Source: Deinococcus hopiensis KR-140
GTDB taxonomy: Bacteria > Deinococcota > Deinococci > Deinococcales > Deinococcaceae
NCBI GenBank assembly: GCA_943327755.2
Contig: CALPYF020000003.1
Coordinates: 145,731 to 209,730 of the forward strand
Direction: 5' to 3'
DNA: 64,000 nucleotides
Positions 18,440 to 28,233 of this stretch are shown here, in pieces. Numbering within the stretch: position 1 is the first letter of the stretch; the number at the start of each line of letters is the position of its first letter. The notes below the pieces were generated by a model that did no database searches, was not told the origin of the DNA, and was given only the letters and a program-made list of their open reading frames with translations. The position numbers and the translations under genes were made by a program.

Positions 18440-19111
18440 ATGCGCCTCCTGCCTGCCCTGACCGTCACTGCGCTGCTCACCCTGCCCACGTCCGCCGCGG
18501 CGCAGGCCCCCGCGAACTGCGCCCTGGCGAACGCCGTGGACAGCGGCAGTTACGCCACGCTGACCATCGACATCTGGTCCGAGGCCGACGAGGACAACGC
18601 CGCCGGCACCTGGGCCGATTGCCGCGCTGCCGCGCTGCGCCGCAGCCTGGGCGGCAACCCGAAGCTCAGCGCCCGCATCGATGGCATCCGGAAGCAGATG
18701 CAGCAGCTGCGCGCACTGGAAGGCCAGTTCGCCTCCATCCGCGCGGGCGGTGGGACCATGTACTCACACGCCATCCCCCGCTCCTTCCCGTATCTGGAAG
18801 AACAGCTCGCGGGCCTCGCCGCACTGGCCCGCACCCCACTGGGCGCGCAGACCGGTCAGCACTACGCCGCGCTGGTCGCGCAGGCCCGCAAGGATCACGC
18901 GGCGTACGTGGCCGCCCTGCGCGCCTACCGCCCGAAACCCGACGAGACCTACTCGACCTACACCGCGGCCGAGTGGAAGCAGCTGGTGGACCGCTACGAG
19001 ACGCTGGGCCGCGCGGTCATGCAGACACTGGGCGCCCGGGGTGACGCCGCGACCGCCCTGGGCTACACCCTGCTGAACACCACACTGTTTCCTGCCGACG
19101 GGGACTTCTAA
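18440..19111 (+). CDS. Secreted protein of unknown function
   Basis: A 223-residue protein with a signal peptide (MRLLPALTVTALLTLPTSAAAQA, cleavage near residue 23). The mature part is mostly alpha-helical and has two Cys (near residues 28 and 61) that could pair. I do not recognise a domain. The stop region overlaps the stop of the convergent gene by 4 bases. The leaderless start is supported by TAGGCT 6 nt upstream, and an inverted repeat like that of the MFS exporter gene precedes it. Confidence 0.65.
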   Translation: MRLLPALTVTALLTLPTSAAAQAPANCALANAVDSGSYATLTIDIWSEADEDNAAGTWADCRAAALRRSLGGNPKLSARIDGIRKQMQQLRALEGQFASIRAGGGTMYSHAIPRSFPYLEEQLAGLAALARTPLGAQTGQHYAALVAQARKDHAAYVAALRAYRPKPDETYSTYTAAEWKQLVDRYETLGRAVMQTLGARGDAATALGYTLLNTTLFPADGDF

Positions 19112-19836
19112 GCCGCGACGGTCGACAGCCGCAGCAGATGGGACCAGGCGTCGCGTTCCAGGGTGAAGGCCCACGCAGCGCCGCTCAGTCTCACGCCTGT
19201 CAGGGTGACGATCCCGTCCGCCCGGGTGAACGTCAGCAGCACCTGATCGGCCCCGCAGAGGGGTGGCCGGGCGTCCCAGCCCTGCGCCGCCGCCTCTGCC
19301 TGCCAGCCGAGGAGCATGGCAGGCAGGTCGCCGACTTCGGGCACCAGCAGCAGGGGGGCGCCGCCGGAGGACTGGCGAGGCCCGCCCCACAGGGACAGGC
19401 CCGGCTGGGAAAGCAACCCCTCACCCTCCCGGGTGATCAGCGGCAGGTCGAGGTGGCGGCGCTGCGGTGTTCCCAGCCCCAACACCGTGTCGCCCAGCTC
19501 GAACCGGTCCTCGCGCACGTCGAAACCGACCGCCTCGCCGGGCTGCGCGGGCAGGCCCGCCGCGAGCAGCGCGCCGCGCACCGCCTCCCGCGCGCTGAAC
19601 TGCGCGGCCGGGTCGCCGGGGACGCGCAGCCGGACGTGCCGCGCGCCGGCCAGATCACGGTAGACGCCCAGTGGGCTCACACCGGCCGGCCAATCCACAT
19701 CCCTGAGCGGAGCGGGCAGTTCACCCACCCGCCACGACACCTGGGGACGCAGCAGGTGCAGGACCAGGCGCACGCGCACGCCCCATGGGCTCGGGGACAC
19801 GGCGGCGCGCGGATACCGGAACGTCCAGCGGGGCAT
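19108..19836 (-). CDS. Hypothetical protein, 242 aa
   Basis: No signal peptide, membrane segment or known motif is visible. The composition is beta-rich with many Pro, Arg and Leu and no Cys cluster. Start ATG 19836 has TACGGT 5 nt upstream, a leaderless promoter, which supports it being expressed. It is convergent with the secreted-protein gene, overlapping by 4 bases at the stops. Confidence 0.6.
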   Translation of the reverse strand: MPRWTFRYPRAAVSPSPWGVRVRLVLHLLRPQVSWRVGELPAPLRDVDWPAGVSPLGVYRDLAGARHVRLRVPGDPAAQFSAREAVRGALLAAGLPAQPGEAVGFDVREDRFELGDTVLGLGTPQRRHLDLPLITREGEGLLSQPGLSLWGGPRQSSGGAPLLLVPEVGDLPAMLLGWQAEAAAQGWDARPPLCGADQVLLTFTRADGIVTLTGVRLSGAAWAFTLERDAWSHLLRLSTVAA

Positions 19837-19919
19837 GCCTCACCGTACCGGCAGATGCGGCGTCAGGACAGCGAACCTGACCGAGCCGCGCGAGACGATC
19901 CGGCCGGACGGCAGGAGAC

Positions 19920-20627
19920 TTACTCGCCCAGAGCGGCGTCGAGCGCAATCTCGATCATGGCGTTGAAGGTCAGCTGACGTTCCTCGGCGGTGGTTTCCTC
20001 GCGGGTGACGAGGTGATCGCTGATGGTCAGGACGGTCAGGGCCTTCACGCCGTGCTTGGCGGCCAGGGTGTACAGCCCGGCGGCTTCCATCTCGACGGCC
20101 AGCACGCCGAAGTCCGCCCAGATTTTGTACTGGTCGAAGTCGTCGTGGTAGAAGGTGTCGCTGCTCATGATGTTGCCGACGTGCGTGGCGTGGCCGCGTT
20201 CGCGGGCGATCTGGTAGGCGCGCATCAGCAGTTCGAAGTCCGCGATGGGGGCGAAGTTCTTCGCGCCGAACCGGATGTTGTTGATGTTGCTATCGGTGCA
20301 GGCCGCCTGCGCGAGGACGATGTCGCGCACGTGCACGTCGGCCTGGTAGCTGCCGGCGGTGCCGACGCGGATCAGGTTCTTGCAGCCGTACTGGGTGATC
20401 AGTTCGCTGACGTAGATCATGGAGCTGGCGATGCCCATGCCGGTGCCCTGCACGCTGACCTTCTTGCCCTTGTAGGTGCCGGTGTAGCCGTGCATGCCGC
20501 GCACGGTGTTGTGCAGCACGGGGTCGGTCAGGAAGGTCTCGGCGATGTGCTTGGCGCGCAGCGGGTCGCCGGGAAGCAGGACGGTTTCGGCGATCTGGCC
20601 GGGTTCGGCGTTCAGGTGGATACTCAT
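19920..20627 (-). CDS. deoD: Purine nucleoside phosphorylase, DeoD type
   Basis: Splits purine (deoxy)nucleosides with phosphate in the salvage pathway; DeoD enzymes are usually hexamers. The 235-residue length is typical. Motifs: HLNAEPGQIAETVLLPGDPLRAKHIA at the N-terminus (phosphate site GDP), GTGMGIASSMIYVSEL near 65, GTAGSYQ near 92 and VEMEAAGLY near 180 (ribose-binding Met-Glu). Start ATG 20627, with TAGGCT 8 nt upstream and AGGGG overlapping that space. It sits alone between a hypothetical gene and the alaX-like gene. Confidence 0.95.
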   Translation of the reverse strand: MSIHLNAEPGQIAETVLLPGDPLRAKHIAETFLTDPVLHNTVRGMHGYTGTYKGKKVSVQGTGMGIASSMIYVSELITQYGCKNLIRVGTAGSYQADVHVRDIVLAQAACTDSNINNIRFGAKNFAPIADFELLMRAYQIARERGHATHVGNIMSSDTFYHDDFDQYKIWADFGVLAVEMEAAGLYTLAAKHGVKALTVLTISDHLVTREETTAEERQLTFNAMIEIALDAALGE

Positions 20628-20677
20628 GACCCCTAAGCCTATCAAGTCCGGGCGCAGCTGTGAACGCGCCGGCGGGG

Positions 20678-21865
20678 TCAGGCCGGGGCACTCAGGGTCT
20701 CGCGGAGGGCCCGCAGGAAGCCGGGCAAGTCGGGGGTGCTGCCCTGCGCGAGCTCCGGGCGGCCGCCGCCCTTCCCGCCGCTGGCGGTCAGGGCGGCGCG
20801 CAGGAGCGTCCCCGCGTTCAGGTCGGGGTGCGCGCTACCGATGCCCACCCGGCCCTCCCCGGTCACGGCGGCGACCACCTCGCCCGCCGGGAGGTCAGTC
20901 AGGGCAGCCTGCAGACCCGCCGGGTCCGGCAACGTGACCACACGCAGCGTCACGTCCCCGAGCGTCTCGCCGGGCGCGGCGTCCCGCAGGGTGCGGGCGT
21001 GCGTGGCGTGCAGGGCGTCCAGCTGCGCGGCCAGCGCGGCGCGTTCGGCCGTCAGGGCCTCGACCCGTTCGGGCAGGCGCTCGACGGGCACGCTGAACCC
21101 CTGCGCGAGGCGGCGGGCGTCCGCGTACACGCCGCTCAGGTACGCGGACGCCTCCTCGCCTGCCATGAAGGTCACGCGGGTCACGCCGCCCTTGATGCGT
21201 TCCGTGCGCAGGATCACGACCGGGGCGGCCATGCTGGCGAGCGGGACGTGCGTGCCCCCGCAGGCGCTCACGTCGAACGGCGTGCCGTCCGCGCGGCGGT
21301 AGATGACCAGCCGCGTGTCGCCCCGCACCTTCGACTCGCGCCGCAGCGGGTAGCGGGGCAGCTCGGCCTCGGGCACGACCGGGGTGTCCAGGGTCAGTTC
21401 GTCACGGCCTAGCGTCTCACGCAGCAGCGTCTCGGCGGCCCGCACGTGCGACTCGGCCGGGTCGCCCCTCAGGTCGATGGTGCACTCGGGGGCGTTCATG
21501 TTCACGGCCACCACCTCGAACACCGGGTTCACCTGCACGAACGCCTGGGCGAGCAGGTGCTCGGCGCTGTGGCGCTGCATGTGCCGCCAGCGGCGATCCC
21601 GGTCCACGTCGCCCTGCACGGTCTGCCCGACCGGTGGAAGCATGCCGTCCAGCGCGTGCCAGATCAGCCCGGTGGCCTTGTCGCGGCGGCTGCCGGTCAC
21701 GCGGGCCTCACCTTCAGGCCAGCGCAGCGTGCCCGTGTCGGCTGCCTGCCCGCCCGCGTCCGGGTACAGGGCGGTGGCGTCCAGCGCGACCTCGTGGCCG
21801 TGCGCGTGCGTGACGGTGCCGGTGAAGGTCATCAGGGTGCTGTCGTGGTACAGGAGGCGGGTCAT
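20678..21865 (-). CDS. Alanyl-tRNA editing protein, AlaX-L type
   Basis: Hydrolyses mischarged Ser- or Gly-tRNA(Ala) in trans, guarding translation fidelity. It has 395 residues. The N-terminal beta-barrel like that of AlaRS has YPDAGGQ near residue 34; the zinc-binding editing core has HSAEH (99-103) and CGGTH (202-206). A coiled region (about 235-275) leads to a DHHA1 domain with SGGKGGGRPELAQG near 370. The AlaRS catalytic domain is absent, so this is a free-standing long AlaX. Start ATG 21865 is leaderless (TACCCT 7 nt upstream). Confidence 0.9.
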   Translation of the reverse strand: MTRLLYHDSTLMTFTGTVTHAHGHEVALDATALYPDAGGQAADTGTLRWPEGEARVTGSRRDKATGLIWHALDGMLPPVGQTVQGDVDRDRRWRHMQRHSAEHLLAQAFVQVNPVFEVVAVNMNAPECTIDLRGDPAESHVRAAETLLRETLGRDELTLDTPVVPEAELPRYPLRRESKVRGDTRLVIYRRADGTPFDVSACGGTHVPLASMAAPVVILRTERIKGGVTRVTFMAGEEASAYLSGVYADARRLAQGFSVPVERLPERVEALTAERAALAAQLDALHATHARTLRDAAPGETLGDVTLRVVTLPDPAGLQAALTDLPAGEVVAAVTGEGRVGIGSAHPDLNAGTLLRAALTASGGKGGGRPELAQGSTPDLPGFLRALRETLSAPA

Positions 21866-22014
21866 GCCGCCCAGGGTAGCGTCCCCCTCCCGGCCGCCGC
21901 GGGCCGCCAGCGGTGAGAGGCACTTCACGGCGCACTTAACCGCGGGGGCGGGCCCGGCCCCTACACTGGGCGCTCACGTCGGACGCCCGTGGGCTTCCGG
22001 CCGCAGGAGGAAGC

Positions 22015-22209
22015 ATGTCACGGTCTGGATTACTGATGCTGGGGACAGTCGCCGTCATCGCCGCGCTGTTCGCGCTGGGCGGCGCGCTGGACTGGCCCAC
22101 CCCGTCCGTGCTGGGCGGCGCGGTCGCCGTGCTGCTGCTGGGCGTGGCCCTCGCCGTGACGCGCGTGCGGCGTCGGGCAGACCGGCCCGCCGAATCGCCC
22201 GGACGCTGA
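22015..22209 (+). CDS. Tiny two-helix membrane protein
   Basis: A 64-residue protein with two hydrophobic helices (about residues 5-24 and 30-49) and a basic C-terminal tail. Unlike its neighbours it has a textbook ribosome binding site (AGGAGG, 4 nt before ATG) and a -10 box TACACT at 21962, so it is probably a genuine leadered gene. A GC-rich hairpin (22224-22252) follows. Function unknown. Confidence 0.65.
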   Translation: MSRSGLLMLGTVAVIAALFALGGALDWPTPSVLGGAVAVLLLGVALAVTRVRRRADRPAESPGR

Positions 22210-22223
22210 ACCGGGCAACAGGC

Positions 22224-22252
22224 AACGCCCCGACCTGACTGGCCGGGGCGTT
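22224..22252 (+). terminator. Terminator-like hairpin after the tiny membrane protein
   Basis: AACGCCCCGACC pairs with GGCCGGGGCGTT (22241-22252) around a 5-nt loop, starting 15 bases past the stop. The following bases are AT-containing but not a T-run. Confidence 0.6.
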
Positions 22253-22294
22253 ATCCGATATCCGGGGAGGGTCAATCACCTTCCCCGGCAGGGT

Positions 22295-22412
22295 TCCCAG
22301 TTCCGTTGAAGGGCCAAGGGCACGCCCTTCAACTCCACTTCCAACCGCTGATGTTGACGGCTTCTCGCTCCGCTCGTTTCAGGTGTGCTGGGAACCCCTC
22401 AACACACCTGAA
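22295..22412. repeat. Dispersed repeat copy C with two hairpins
   Basis: Shares TTCCGTTG and CAACTCCAC with the copies at 3575 and 30567. Between them GTTGAAGGGC (22305-22314) pairs perfectly with GCCCTTCAAC (22324-22333). A second stem, TTCAGGTGTG (22378-22387) with CACACCTGAA (22403-22412), lies 9 bases beyond the stop of the minus-strand efflux gene and may terminate it. Confidence 0.6.
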
Positions 22413-22420
22413 AACCGCTG

Positions 22421-24529
22421 TCAGAGTTCCACGTGGGCGGGCTGGGCGCGTTCGCCCTTGGCGCGGCGGGGGATTTCCAGGTTCGGCATCATCAGCGTGG
22501 CCAGGAAGGCCAGCGCGGCGACGACGATCGAGTAGCGGTAGATCGAGCTGATGGTGTCCGCGAAGGCGACCTTGGCGGCGCGGGCGCTGGCGAGCGTGAT
22601 CTTTTCGCCGTCGTTCACGCCGCTCAGGGCGCCGCTGAGGGCCTGCTGGGTGGCCTGCTGTTCGGCCTGGGCTTCACCCTGGTCGAGGCCCTGCTTGATG
22701 CCGGCGAGGATCTGCGCGCGGGCCTGCGGGCTGGCCAGGGCGGGCGCGGGGATCTTCGCGAGGTTGTCGCGCAGCGCCTGGGGCAGCTGGGTGTTGGCGG
22801 CGAGGGCCTGCACCTGCGCGGCGTCGCCGCTGTTCACGGCCTGCTCAATGGTCGCGTAGGTCTGCGCGAAACCGGCCTTGACCTGGGCGGGCACGCCGCC
22901 CTCGGGAATGCTGGTCAGCTGCGTGCGGGCAGCCCCGGGCAGGGACTTGATGAACTTGTCGTTCTTCACGGCGTTCAGGGCCTGCTGGTCGCCGGTCTGG
23001 ATGGCCTTGGTGAGGTTCTCGCGCAGCGTGGCGAAGCGCGCCTTGACGTCCTCGGGTTTCTCGGGGGTGGCGTTGCGGTCGCCCTTGGGGGCGTTGCCGC
23101 TCCTGATGTCGTCGCTGATCTTCTGGAGGGTCGTGGCGACGGTGCCCTGGTTGCTGGCGGCCTGCGCGGCGAACTGCGTGGCGAGGTTGCTGCTCACCCC
23201 GGCGGTCAGGATCGCGCCGAAGATGGCGGTGCCGATGGTGCTACCCATCTGCTGGAAGAACTGCCCGGCGCTGGTCGCCACGCCGATCTCCCAGGGCTTG
23301 ACGGCCAGCTGGAGGGCGGTGGTGTACAGCGGCAGGGCGGGGCCGAGGCCCAGGCCCAGCAGGACCATGCGGAACACGACGCTGCCATAGCTGCTGTCGG
23401 CGTTCAGGGTGCTCAGCGCGAAGAAGCCCAGTCCGGCGGTGATCAGGCCGATCAGCATCAGGGGTTTGTAGCGGCCCATGCGGCTGGCGATCTGGCCGCT
23501 GCCGATCGCGCCGATGATCAGGCCGACGGTCAGGGGGATGGTGGCGGTCCCGGCGGCGGTGGCGCTGACGCCCTGCACCTGCACGAGGTACAGGCTGAGG
23601 AACAGGATCGCGCCCAGGAACCCGGCGCCGATCATGAAGCGCGCCAGGGCGCCCCAGGCGAAGGTGGGATTCTTGAACAGCGTCAGGGGCAGGATGGGGC
23701 TCTCGTGGCGGCTCTCGACGAACAGGAATGCAATCAGGCTGGCGGCGCTCAGGCCGAACAGGCCCAGGATCTGCGGGCTGGTCCAGGCGTAGTTGCCGTC
23801 GGCGCCCCAGGTGAGGGCCAGCAGCAGCGGCACGGCGAACACCAGGATCAGGAAGGCACCCAGCCAGTCCACGCGGGCTTTCAGGCCGCTGGCGAGGCGC
23901 GGCATCTTGCTGGCGATGAACGCCAGGGCGATGACACCGATGGGGAGGTTCACGTAGAACACCCAGCGCCACGACACCTGGTCGGTCAGGAAGCCGCCCA
24001 GCAGCGGCCCGATGACGCTGCTCAGGCCGAACACGGCGCCGAACAGGCCCTGGTAGCGGGGGCGGTCGACGGGTTCGAACAGGTCGGCGATGATCGCGAA
24101 CGCGACCGAGCCGAGCGCGGCGGCGCCGACGCCCTGCAGGCCGCGGAACACGACGAGCTGCATCATGCCGCCGCCGAACAGGTTGCCCAGGAAGGGTTCA
24201 CCGGCCAGGCCGCACAGGGCGCTGCCGATCAGGAAGATCACGATGCCGATCATCAGGATGGGTTTGCGGCCGTACAGGTCGGACAGTTTCCCGTAGATGG
24301 GGACGAGCGCGGTGTTCGTCAGGAGGTAGGCGGTGGTGACCCAGGAGTACAGGCTCAGGCCGTTGAGTTCCTGCGTGATGCGCGGCAGGGCGGTGGACAC
24401 GATGGTCTGGTCCAGTGCGCTGAGGAACAGGCCCAGCAGGACGCCCAGCAGGATCAGGCGTTTGGTGGGCAGGTCGAGGGTCTTGGCATAGTCGATACGC
24501 CCTTCAGGTTCGGCGGTGTGTGCGCTCAT
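22421..24529 (-). CDS. EmrB/QacA-type MFS multidrug exporter with large C-terminal insertion
   Basis: A DHA2-family drug:proton antiporter in the inner membrane, 702 residues. About 14 hydrophobic segments; the QacA-like motif LDQTIVSTALPRI is at the first helix (near residue 40) and GKLSDLYGRKPILMIG follows helix 2. Family members are usually about 500 residues. The difference is a hydrophilic, helical segment of about 210 residues (roughly 446-658) inserted before the last TM helix, on the side expected to face outward. The gene overlaps the upstream marR gene by ATGA, so the two are co-transcribed. Confidence 0.88.
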   Translation of the reverse strand: MSAHTAEPEGRIDYAKTLDLPTKRLILLGVLLGLFLSALDQTIVSTALPRITQELNGLSLYSWVTTAYLLTNTALVPIYGKLSDLYGRKPILMIGIVIFLIGSALCGLAGEPFLGNLFGGGMMQLVVFRGLQGVGAAALGSVAFAIIADLFEPVDRPRYQGLFGAVFGLSSVIGPLLGGFLTDQVSWRWVFYVNLPIGVIALAFIASKMPRLASGLKARVDWLGAFLILVFAVPLLLALTWGADGNYAWTSPQILGLFGLSAASLIAFLFVESRHESPILPLTLFKNPTFAWGALARFMIGAGFLGAILFLSLYLVQVQGVSATAAGTATIPLTVGLIIGAIGSGQIASRMGRYKPLMLIGLITAGLGFFALSTLNADSSYGSVVFRMVLLGLGLGPALPLYTTALQLAVKPWEIGVATSAGQFFQQMGSTIGTAIFGAILTAGVSSNLATQFAAQAASNQGTVATTLQKISDDIRSGNAPKGDRNATPEKPEDVKARFATLRENLTKAIQTGDQQALNAVKNDKFIKSLPGAARTQLTSIPEGGVPAQVKAGFAQTYATIEQAVNSGDAAQVQALAANTQLPQALRDNLAKIPAPALASPQARAQILAGIKQGLDQGEAQAEQQATQQALSGALSGVNDGEKITLASARAAKVAFADTISSIYRYSIVVAALAFLATLMMPNLEIPRRAKGERAQPAHVEL

Positions 24530-25044
24530 GGGTGCTCCTGGCAGGAGTAGAGGGGTTCGATTTCGTCCAGCACGCGCTGGAGGTGGTGGGTGGCGGCCTG
24601 CACGGTGTCCAGTTGCAGGCCCTGGAAGGCGGTGACGTAGGCGCTGACGAATTCGCTGTCCATGCGGCCGACGACGTCGCGTCCGGCGTCGGTGAGGTCC
24701 ACGAGTTTCTCGCGGCGGTTCTCGGGGTTCTCGGTGCGCTGCGCGAGGCCGCGTTTCACGAGGCGTTCGACGAGGTGACTGGCGGCCGGGACGCTCAGGC
24801 GGGTGAGTTCGCTGAGCTGCGTGACGGTCATGGGGGCGCGGGCGCGCAGCTGGTGCATGGCGGTGATCTGCGAGAAGCTCAGGTCCCATTCGAGCAGTTC
24901 GTCCTGCATGCCCCGCATGACGCGGCTGCTGATCAGGCGGTGCAGGCGTTTCATGGTCTTGCCGAAGGCTTCGGCGGCCTGCACGTGTTCCGGGCTGAGG
25001 TTCGGCGGATCGGGCTCGGGGGGCGGTTGTTCCGGAGGTAACAT
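24526..25044 (-). CDS. MarR-family transcriptional regulator
   Basis: A 172-residue winged-helix regulator, predicted to repress its own operon with the EmrB-type exporter. The first 20 residues are proline-rich. Helices and wing follow: MTVTQLSELTRLSVPAASHLVERLVKRGL (recognition region, about residues 75-103) and ENPENRREKLVDLTDAG (wing, 108-124). An imperfect 16-bp dyad lies directly upstream of the ATG. The ATGA overlap with the exporter gene indicates coupled translation. The ligand is unknown. Confidence 0.9.
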   Translation of the reverse strand: MLPPEQPPPEPDPPNLSPEHVQAAEAFGKTMKRLHRLISSRVMRGMQDELLEWDLSFSQITAMHQLRARAPMTVTQLSELTRLSVPAASHLVERLVKRGLAQRTENPENRREKLVDLTDAGRDVVGRMDSEFVSAYVTAFQGLQLDTVQAATHHLQRVLDEIEPLYSCQEHP

Positions 25045-25353
25045 GGTTTAAAGTTTGAAACAGTACAGAGGTACATACAGTGCCATGCATCACATCTTTT
25101 CAAGCGTCTGTCTCATCAGGGCCAGGGGAACCGCACCGCCCGGGTCAGCTGACCTGCCGGGGTCTGACGCCTTTATCGATGTCACGCTGGCGACCACACC
25201 TGGCTTCCCATCTCCCGCACGTCACGGCGCAGCCCCACGTCCTGTCAGGCAGCCCTCTGTCCGCTCTCAGACAGCTGACATACAGGGGATTTTTCACGGC
25301 CCCAGCCGAATTTTCCACAAGCTGAACGGCAGGTCATCAGTAGTCTGCGGGCC
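25045..25353. other. Divergent control region between marR and the GH114 gene
   Basis: Besides the MarR operator, it contains a perfect 12-bp palindrome GGTCAGCTGACC (25143-25154) and, at its right end, TAGTCT (25341-25346), which sits 7 nt before the GH114 start. No gene is supported. Confidence 0.5.
25046..25061 (-). promoter_or_regulatory. Candidate MarR operator before the marR/emrB operon
   Basis: GTTTAAAGTTTGAAAC is an imperfect inverted repeat (6 of 8 positions per arm) beginning one base before the marR start codon, in otherwise GC-rich DNA. GTACAGAGGTAC (25062-25073 region) next to it is a second small inverted repeat. Autoregulation is inferred from position. Confidence 0.5.
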
Positions 25354-26751
25354 ATGAAATTCAGCCCGTTCAGTGTCGCCCTGACCCTCACCGCGCTGCT
25401 GGCCGCCTGCGGCCGCGCGCCCGCACCCCAGTCCGCCACCACCCCCCAGACGCCGGCGGCGCAGACCCCCAACCTGCTGGAAGCTGAACAGGGTCAGCTC
25501 GGCACGGAGCAGCTGGCCGGACAGACCGCCATCGACCCCCGCACCGGCAGTGGCGTGATCATCAGTGACCCCAACGCCAGCGGTTCGCAGGCCGTGAAGC
25601 TCAGCGCGACCGGCAGCGCCGTGCGCTTCCCCATGCCCAGCAGTGTCAGCGGCAGCTACGCCGTCACCCTGCGCGCCCGGGGCGTGAGCGCCGGCGGCAC
25701 CGCCCCCACGGTCGCCCTGCGCGTCAACGGCACCGAGAAGGCCCGCGTGACCCTCAGCAGCGCCAGCTACAGCAACGTGACCCTGGGCACCCAGACCCTC
25801 CAGGCCGGTGACACCGTGAGGGTCGTCATGCTCAACGGCGAGGGCACCGGCACCCGCGCCGCCGTCATCGATTACCTCGACATCACGGCCCCCTCCGCCA
25901 GCACGCCCACCCAGCCGGCCCCGGCCCCCACGCAACCCGCACCGACCCCGGCGCCCGCCCCGGCCCCCACGCCGACCACCGGCGTGACCCTGCCCCCCAC
26001 GGGCCTGATCGGCTGGGACTGGCAGATCGGCGCGAGCGGCGACAGCGCCGTCAGCATGCCCGCCGGGGCGAAACTCATCGACCTGGACGGCTTCAACACC
26101 AGCGCCGCCAAGGTCGCCGAGCTCAAGAACAAGGGCTACTACACTGTCTGTTACATCGACGCGGGCAGCTGGGAGCCGGGCCGTCCCGACTCCGCCCTGT
26201 ACCCCGCCTACCTGAAGATCCAGCAGGATCCGGACTGGCCCAGCGAGTACTTCCTGGACGTCACGGACGTCTTCAAGAGCGGCTCGGCCCTGGCCCCGAT
26301 CCTCCAGGCGCGCTTCAAGATGTGCAAGGACAAGGGCTTCGACGCGCTGGAACCCGACAACCTCCAGAACGACGAGAACGTCAGCGGCGGCCGGATCACC
26401 ACGCAGCAGCAGATCGACTTCAACGGCTGGGTGGCCGATCAGGCCCACGCCGCCGGGCTGGCCGTCTTCCAGAAGAACGGCCCGGACAAGATCCTGCTCA
26501 AGGACCGCACCGGCAAGATGATGGTCGAGAAGTTCGACGGCATCCTGAACGAGGAATGCCAGCAGTACAGCGAGTGCGGCCCGCTCGCCGAGTACAGCAA
26601 GCGCGGCAAGCTGGCGCTGAACGTCGAGTACAAGAGCGGCATGACCCTGAACTGCTCCACGTACGCCACGCTGGGCGTCAGCGCCATGAAACGCGACCTG
26701 GGCCTCGTCAGCCCGGGCATGAGCGGCTACGTGCGCCAGAGCTGCAACTGA
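25354..26751 (+). CDS. Lipoprotein with CBM-like domain and GH114 endo-alpha-1,4-polygalactosaminidase domain
   Basis: A 465-residue exported lipoprotein (lipobox LLAAC, Cys19). Residues about 34-175 resemble a CBM35/CBM6-type beta-sandwich (LEAEQGQL start, VIDYLDI end). A Pro/Thr/Ala linker spans about 176-208. The C-terminal domain matches GH114: GWDWQIG near 220, KLIDLDGF, YTVCYIDAGSWEPGRPD near 262, GFDALEPDNLQND near 330 and AVFQKNGP near 370. GH114 enzymes cut galactosaminogalactan-like polymers, so a role in cell-surface or biofilm polysaccharide is likely. The leaderless start is fixed by TAGTCT 7 nt before the ATG. A hairpin follows the stop. Confidence 0.85.
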   Translation: MKFSPFSVALTLTALLAACGRAPAPQSATTPQTPAAQTPNLLEAEQGQLGTEQLAGQTAIDPRTGSGVIISDPNASGSQAVKLSATGSAVRFPMPSSVSGSYAVTLRARGVSAGGTAPTVALRVNGTEKARVTLSSASYSNVTLGTQTLQAGDTVRVVMLNGEGTGTRAAVIDYLDITAPSASTPTQPAPAPTQPAPTPAPAPAPTPTTGVTLPPTGLIGWDWQIGASGDSAVSMPAGAKLIDLDGFNTSAAKVAELKNKGYYTVCYIDAGSWEPGRPDSALYPAYLKIQQDPDWPSEYFLDVTDVFKSGSALAPILQARFKMCKDKGFDALEPDNLQNDENVSGGRITTQQQIDFNGWVADQAHAAGLAVFQKNGPDKILLKDRTGKMMVEKFDGILNEECQQYSECGPLAEYSKRGKLALNVEYKSGMTLNCSTYATLGVSAMKRDLGLVSPGMSGYVRQSCN

Positions 26752-26757
26752 CCCCAC

Positions 26758-26793
26758 CCAGATCAGGCGCGCTCGACACGCCGCCTGATCTGG
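26758..26793 (+). terminator. Hairpin after the GH114 gene
   Basis: CCAGATCAGGCG (26758-26769) pairs with CGCCTGATCTGG (26782-26793), 12 bp perfect, loop 12. It lies between convergent genes and could serve both. No T-run on the plus strand. Confidence 0.65.
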
Positions 26794-26946
26794 ACCCCCG
26801 GAGGGCCCACACCGGAGCCCAGCGGGCAGATGAAATGCTCCCCCATCCGTCCAGCAGACGGCCCGGCGGACAGCTGAACTGAGCGGCGCACGCGATCCTG
26901 GCGGTCTGGCGTGCGCCGCGTCTCCTGTCGCCCCGCGCGCGGCCGA

Positions 26947-28104
<1,158 letters not shown>

Positions 28105-28207
28105 GTGCAGCATCTTAGGCGGGCAGCCGCGCTCGGGCGGCGCCCCTGTTCAGCACGCCGTGAGAAACGCTACCTTGAATGGGCAGACTGTGAGAAAAAC
28201 GTGCAGG

Positions 28208-28233
28208 CTTCATGATGAAATGGGCTCATGAAG
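28208..28233 (+). promoter_or_regulatory. Inverted repeat over the CAP-protein start codon
   Basis: CTTCATGA (28208-28215) and TCATGAAG (28226-28233) are exact reverse complements around a 10-nt loop, and the right arm contains the ATG at 28228. It could be a start-hiding RNA hairpin or a protein-binding dyad. Confidence 0.4.
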
